A stretch of 64,000 bases of DNA from Billgrantia montanilacus. Its GTDB lineage: Bacteria; Pseudomonadota; Gammaproteobacteria; Pseudomonadales; Halomonadaceae. Numbering within the stretch: the first letter of the stretch is position 1; every line of letters starts with the position of its first letter. The translations under genes and the position numbers were made by a program. The stretch lies in NCBI RefSeq assembly GCF_003336675.1, contig NZ_QPII01000002.1:124001-188000 (forward strand). The letters are read 5' to 3'. Shown here one piece after another: positions 60,856-64,000 of this stretch. The notes beneath the pieces were generated by a model. The model did not search any database. It was not told where the DNA came from and saw only the letters and a program-made list of their open reading frames with translations.

Positions 60856-62376
60856 ATGGCGGCAACCCCTGTGCACTATCCGTGGTACAAGAAGGAGGAC
60901 ACCGATGCCTTCTTCGCTCTGTTCCAGAATAATATTGCCAACTTCGTCATCATTGCCATCACCATGCTGGGCATGGGCTTTCCCGCGTCGATCGTCTTCG
61001 GTCAGGTGCTCCCCGGGGCCGCAGTGGCGGTGATGGTGGGCAATTTCTACTACGCATGGACGGCGGCACGCCTGGCGCGAAAAGAGAACCGCGCAGATGT
61101 GACCGCACTCTCCTACGGTATTTCGACGCCAGTCATGTTCGTCTTTCTGTTCGGCGTGCTGCTTCCAGCAAAGCAGCTGACCGGAGACGCCGAACTGGCC
61201 TGGAAAGTGGCGGTAGCGGCTTGTTTCATCAGCGGCGCCATCGAAGCGATGGTCAGCCTGGTGGGTCGCTGGGTGCAGTACCACCTGCCTCGCGCCGCCA
61301 TGCTCGGGGCCGTGGCCGGTGTGGCACTCACCTTCATCGCTGGTGAGATGTTGTTCAAGACCCTGGAGATGCCGATCATCGGCCTGCTGGTGCTGGCCAT
61401 CATCATTGTAGGCCTGGTCGCCAGGGTGTCGATGCCATTCCGGATCCCGACCTCACTATTTGCCATCGTGATAGGTACCGCCATGGCCTACCTGATCGGC
61501 GATGCCGGTGGTGAGCGATTCAGCGATGCCTTCGCCCATCTGGGCTTCTATCCGCTGCTGCCCAACCTGGCCTGGCTCGAAGGCTTGGGACTGTTGTTCA
61601 CCGGCATGCTGGCGGTGCTGACGGTGGTATTGCCGATCACGCTCTACAACGCAATTGAAACCATGAACAATGTCGAGGCCATGGAAGCCGCCGGCGACAA
61701 GTATGACGTCCGTGAATGCCAGGCAGTGGACGGTGCCGGCACAATGATTGGCGCGCTGTTCGGCGGCGTCTTTCCTACCACGGTCTACATCGCCACGGTG
61801 GGCGCCAAGTGGATGGGTGCCGGTCGTGGCTACAGTATTCTCAACGGTGCCGTCTATGCCATTGCCACCATGTTCGGCCTGATAGCGGCCCTGGCCGCCA
61901 TCATTCCCGTCTCGGTAGTGGCGCCGATCCTGGTGTTCGTCGGCATGTCGATGATCGCCACCGCCTTTCAAAGCAACGACACCCGCTACTATCCGGCCGT
62001 CGCGCTGGCCATGCTGCCCTACTTCGCCAACTATGTCATGACGCGCTTCAACCGGGGAGCCGGCGAGGTGGTTGCCGATATTTCGGGAGGCATCGTCGCC
62101 ATGGGCCAGGGGGCGATGTTCATGGCTATCTTCATCGGCGCGATGACCGTATCGGTGATCGATCACCACTTCCGCCGCGCCGCCGTATTTGCAGCTATCG
62201 CAGCGGGCTTCTCCTTCGTGGGCCTGATGCACGCCCCGGAGCTGGCCTTCAATGCCGCCTCGGACTTCACCCTGGGCTATCTGGGCATGGGCGTTCTCTT
62301 CCTCTACTTCGCCTGGCAGCAAGAGCGGCTGGCTGCCCCGCGACCGGCACCCACCACGCCTCCGGCTGCCGACTAG
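60856..62376 (+). CDS. NCS2-type nucleobase permease
   Basis: A 506-residue protein with about 12-14 membrane helices. Family-like segments include LPITLYNAIETMNNVEAMEA, GAGTMIGALFGGVFPTTVYI and ALSYGISTPVMFVFLFG. These fit the nucleobase-cation symporter-2 / AzgA-like superfamily for purines or pyrimidines. The exact substrate cannot be assigned, and no catabolic gene lies next to it. Confidence 0.85.
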   Translation: MAATPVHYPWYKKEDTDAFFALFQNNIANFVIIAITMLGMGFPASIVFGQVLPGAAVAVMVGNFYYAWTAARLARKENRADVTALSYGISTPVMFVFLFGVLLPAKQLTGDAELAWKVAVAACFISGAIEAMVSLVGRWVQYHLPRAAMLGAVAGVALTFIAGEMLFKTLEMPIIGLLVLAIIIVGLVARVSMPFRIPTSLFAIVIGTAMAYLIGDAGGERFSDAFAHLGFYPLLPNLAWLEGLGLLFTGMLAVLTVVLPITLYNAIETMNNVEAMEAAGDKYDVRECQAVDGAGTMIGALFGGVFPTTVYIATVGAKWMGAGRGYSILNGAVYAIATMFGLIAALAAIIPVSVVAPILVFVGMSMIATAFQSNDTRYYPAVALAMLPYFANYVMTRFNRGAGEVVADISGGIVAMGQGAMFMAIFIGAMTVSVIDHHFRRAAVFAAIAAGFSFVGLMHAPELAFNAASDFTLGYLGMGVLFLYFAWQQERLAAPRPAPTTPPAAD

Positions 62377-62452
62377 GCGATGTGCGAAAGGGCGGCGCGC
62401 TTCGGCAGTTACCCTTCAGTTCCTGAACCAGTCGCCGGTTCATGCCACAAAA

Positions 62453-62482
62453 TGGCCCTGCCGATTGACATCGGCAGGGCCA
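62453..62482. terminator. Bidirectional terminator between the permease and Spy-like genes
   Basis: TGGCCCTGCCGAT-TGAC-ATCGGCAGGGCCA, a perfect 13-bp stem. CTTTTC follows on the plus strand and TTTTG on the minus strand, so it can serve both convergent genes. Confidence 0.9.
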
Positions 62483-62584
62483 CTTTTCGAAGCAGGCGGC
62501 AAAGCCTGGGGCGGAAGGACGCCACCAAGCCACTCGACCCAGTGGCGCCCATAGAAGACCGTTCAGCGGCCTACGCCCATCGGC

Positions 62585-62634
62585 TGCGCTTTGTCTGAAA
62601 ACTACCTGCGCTCAGCAGCTTTTCGGACACAGCT
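62585..62634. repeat. Collapsed copy of inverted-repeat element C
   Basis: GCGCTTTGTCTGAAAACTAC (62585-62604) and its imperfect inverse ending GGACACAGCTA (62624-62634) form a short palindrome. The inner stretch TGAAAACTACCTGCGCTC matches the left arm of element C (TTCAAAAGTGCCTGCGCTC) at 14-15 positions. It looks like two terminal arms joined after loss of the middle. Confidence 0.5.
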
Positions 62635-62643
62635 AAAGGGGTT

Positions 62644-63105
62644 TTACTGTGCGGGCGGCGCCTGCTGCTGCATCTGCTGTCGCATCTGATCCATCTGCTG
62701 CTGCTGCTGCGCCATCACCTCTTCCAGCCGATTACGCTGCTCTTCGGTGAAGACGGCTTCAACCCTGGCCTGCAGCAGGGTGGTCTCGGCGGCGAGTTCG
62801 CCGGTCAGTTCACCCAGCCTTGTTGCATCCTGACGAATCGCTGATTCATCGAAATTGGGATCGATATGGTTGCCCAGTGCAGTCTGCAGGGCCTGAGCCT
62901 CCTGCTCCATGGGCTGCAGACGCTGCTGGGCATCGTCGAGAAGTCCACGAATTTCCTGCTGCTGACCTTCATCAAGGTCCAACAGCTCGTTGAGCTGGTC
63001 CACCTGATCACCTTGTGGCGGAGCCTGCATGGACTGCTGCGCCATAGCCGGTGATGCCATACCCAGTGCCACAAGAGCCGTTGCTACCAGTTTCACTACC
63101 TTCAT
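62644..63105 (-). CDS. Spy/CpxP-like (LTXXQ) periplasmic protein
   Basis: A 153-residue protein with a clear signal peptide (MKVVKLVATALVALGMASPA-MAQ). The mature part is helical and Gln/Glu-rich with two LTXXQ-like motifs, LDEGQQQEIRGLLDD and FTEEQRNRLEEVM, and ends in a Gln/Met-rich tail. This resembles the Spy/CpxP family of periplasmic stress chaperones or metal-responsive proteins. The role here is inferred from these motifs only. Confidence 0.75.
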   Translation of the reverse strand: MKVVKLVATALVALGMASPAMAQQSMQAPPQGDQVDQLNELLDLDEGQQQEIRGLLDDAQQRLQPMEQEAQALQTALGNHIDPNFDESAIRQDATRLGELTGELAAETTLLQARVEAVFTEEQRNRLEEVMAQQQQQMDQMRQQMQQQAPPAQ

Positions 63106-63180
63106 CTATTACTCCGATTCGTCATGGACAAGTCTGTGGCTGAATGGCCACCCACCCTACCCTGACACGGAAAAACTCAA

Positions 63181-64000
63181 CTAGTTCGGCCGGTTGCACC
63201 TGCCCCCCGAGATCGGTCGATGTGGCCCGGGGCCTTCCCGGCAACGAGAGCGTCGCTGGGGGCGGTCAAGAATCCGCCGGAGCATCCGCCAAGCAGCCAA
63301 TCCTGCCAACAGGTTGCCAACCGCTGCGCCCAGCGCCAACCCGGTCAGGCTCCCCCACTGCGCCCCCAGCCATAGACAGGGCAAGTAGAAGAGAAAGAGT
63401 CTCGCACAGGAGAGCAGCATGGCTCGCAGAGGCCAACCCAGGGCATTGCCCGCGGAAACCACCAGCATGCATACGCCGAGCAGGGCATAGCTTGGCAACA
63501 GAAACCGGATCAAGGTCGCCAGCTCATCGCGCACCTCCGGATTGCCGGAGAGCACCAGTGCTACCCAGGAAGCCGTCGCCGCCATCACCAGCCCCAGCCC
63601 CAGCTGCCAGAACACGACAACCTTGAGTGCGAGCCTCATCAGCCGATGCACCTGGTCCCAGTCCCCAGCGCCGTAACAGCGTCCCAGCCAGGGAGGCAGG
63701 GACATGGTCATGGCCAGCACGACCATCAGGGAGACAGTCTCAAGTCGGCTGGCCAACCCCCAGGCTGCCACCGATGTGTCACCCAGGTCCGCCACCACCG
63801 AGATCGCCAGCATGGCTGCCAGAGGCGGCATCAACTGGCTGACCATGGCCGGCCCCGCGATTCCGGCGAAGGGGCGTGCCGAATGGCGCAGCTCGGCGGC
63901 GATTCCGTCACGGGCCAGCCAATCGGTCCGCAACAGGCGACGACCCAGCACCAGCAGACCACAGGAGAAGGCGATGACCGTGGCCCATGCCGCCCCGGGC
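63181..64000 (-). CDS. MATE family efflux transporter, 5' part outside the window
   Basis: About 272 C-terminal codons are visible, and the frame is open through the right edge. There are about six hydrophobic segments, with MATE-like motifs such as GIAGPAMVSQLMPPLAAML and AAWGLASRLETVSLMVVLAM. The full protein would be about 450 residues. It exports drugs or metabolites in exchange for Na+ or H+. The C-terminal tail (RPQRRSRCREGPGPHRP) is basic and probably cytoplasmic. Confidence 0.85.
   Translation of the reverse strand, partial: PGAAWATVIAFSCGLLVLGRRLLRTDWLARDGIAAELRHSARPFAGIAGPAMVSQLMPPLAAMLAISVVADLGDTSVAAWGLASRLETVSLMVVLAMTMSLPPWLGRCYGAGDWDQVHRLMRLALKVVVFWQLGLGLVMAATASWVALVLSGNPEVRDELATLIRFLLPSYALLGVCMLVVSAGNALGWPLRAMLLSCARLFLFYLPCLWLGAQWGSLTGLALGAAVGNLLAGLAAWRMLRRILDRPQRRSRCREGPGPHRPISGGRCNRPN

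Overview
The window reads as chromosomal DNA from a halomonad-like gammaproteobacterium (Halomonas or a close relative). This is inferred from the high GC content, the gene content, and conserved gammaproteobacterial blocks such as uvrY-uvrC-pgsA-tRNA(Gly-Cys-Leu), ihfB-lapA-lapB and sdhE-ygfX. No database search was possible. There is no rRNA, CRISPR array, integrase or complete insertion sequence.

Positions 1-15,000 hold late flagellar, chemotaxis and c-di-GMP genes. Most are on the minus strand: a TPR/SPINDLY-type (GT41) glycosyltransferase cut by the left edge, one short flagellin (fliC), two tandem fliD cap genes, a dCache chemoreceptor, a MotB-like protein without a MotA beside it, and an 853-residue protein with four CBS domains, PAS, GGDEF and EAL. 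A NIT-domain chemoreceptor and flaG follow on the plus strand.

Positions 15,200-27,000 carry the basal body and export operons. fliE is on the minus strand, divergent from fliFGHIJKLMNOPQR on the plus strand. Positions 27,100-38,300 carry rod, hook and hook-filament-junction genes on the minus strand: flgBCDEFGHIJ, then flgKL under its own sigma-28 promoter. flgA and flgMN diverge from them at 38,480-40,064. flhA, flhB, flhF, fliA, fliS and fliT are not in the window.

Positions 40,200-44,300 hold a dCache-PAS-GGDEF cyclase and a divergent, catalytically degenerate PAS-GGDQF-EAV protein with a sigma-28 promoter. After an amidase the window becomes housekeeping: tRNA-Ala, uvrY, uvrC, pgsA, a Gly-Cys-Leu tRNA operon with a near-consensus promoter, nadB, ygfX-sdhE, ihfB-lapA-lapB, pyrF, cfa, a GGDEF cyclase, an unknown membrane protein, phhB with an aromatic aminotransferase, a Crp/Fnr-type regulator, an NCS2-type permease, a Spy-like periplasmic protein, and the 3' half of a MATE transporter cut by the right edge.

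Nine sites fit TAAAGTTY-N11/12-GCCGATAA, the sigma-28 (FliA) pattern. They precede fliC, both fliD genes, both chemoreceptors, flaG, flgK, flgM and the degenerate c-di-GMP protein, so the late regulon can be read from the DNA.

The most unusual structure is a set of three 148-166 bp inverted-repeat elements (MITE-like) inside the flagellar cluster. Each is bounded by TA, and in three places the terminal TA is the start of a flagellar gene's stop codon. A collapsed fourth copy lies near 62.6 kb. Other points of interest are a triplicated DDPWAxAxAEQEAA peptide in FliN, the duplicated caps, the glycosyltransferase beside flagellin, a 14-bp tandem repeat in front of the CBS-GGDEF-EAL gene, and a degenerate tRNA-Gly fragment.
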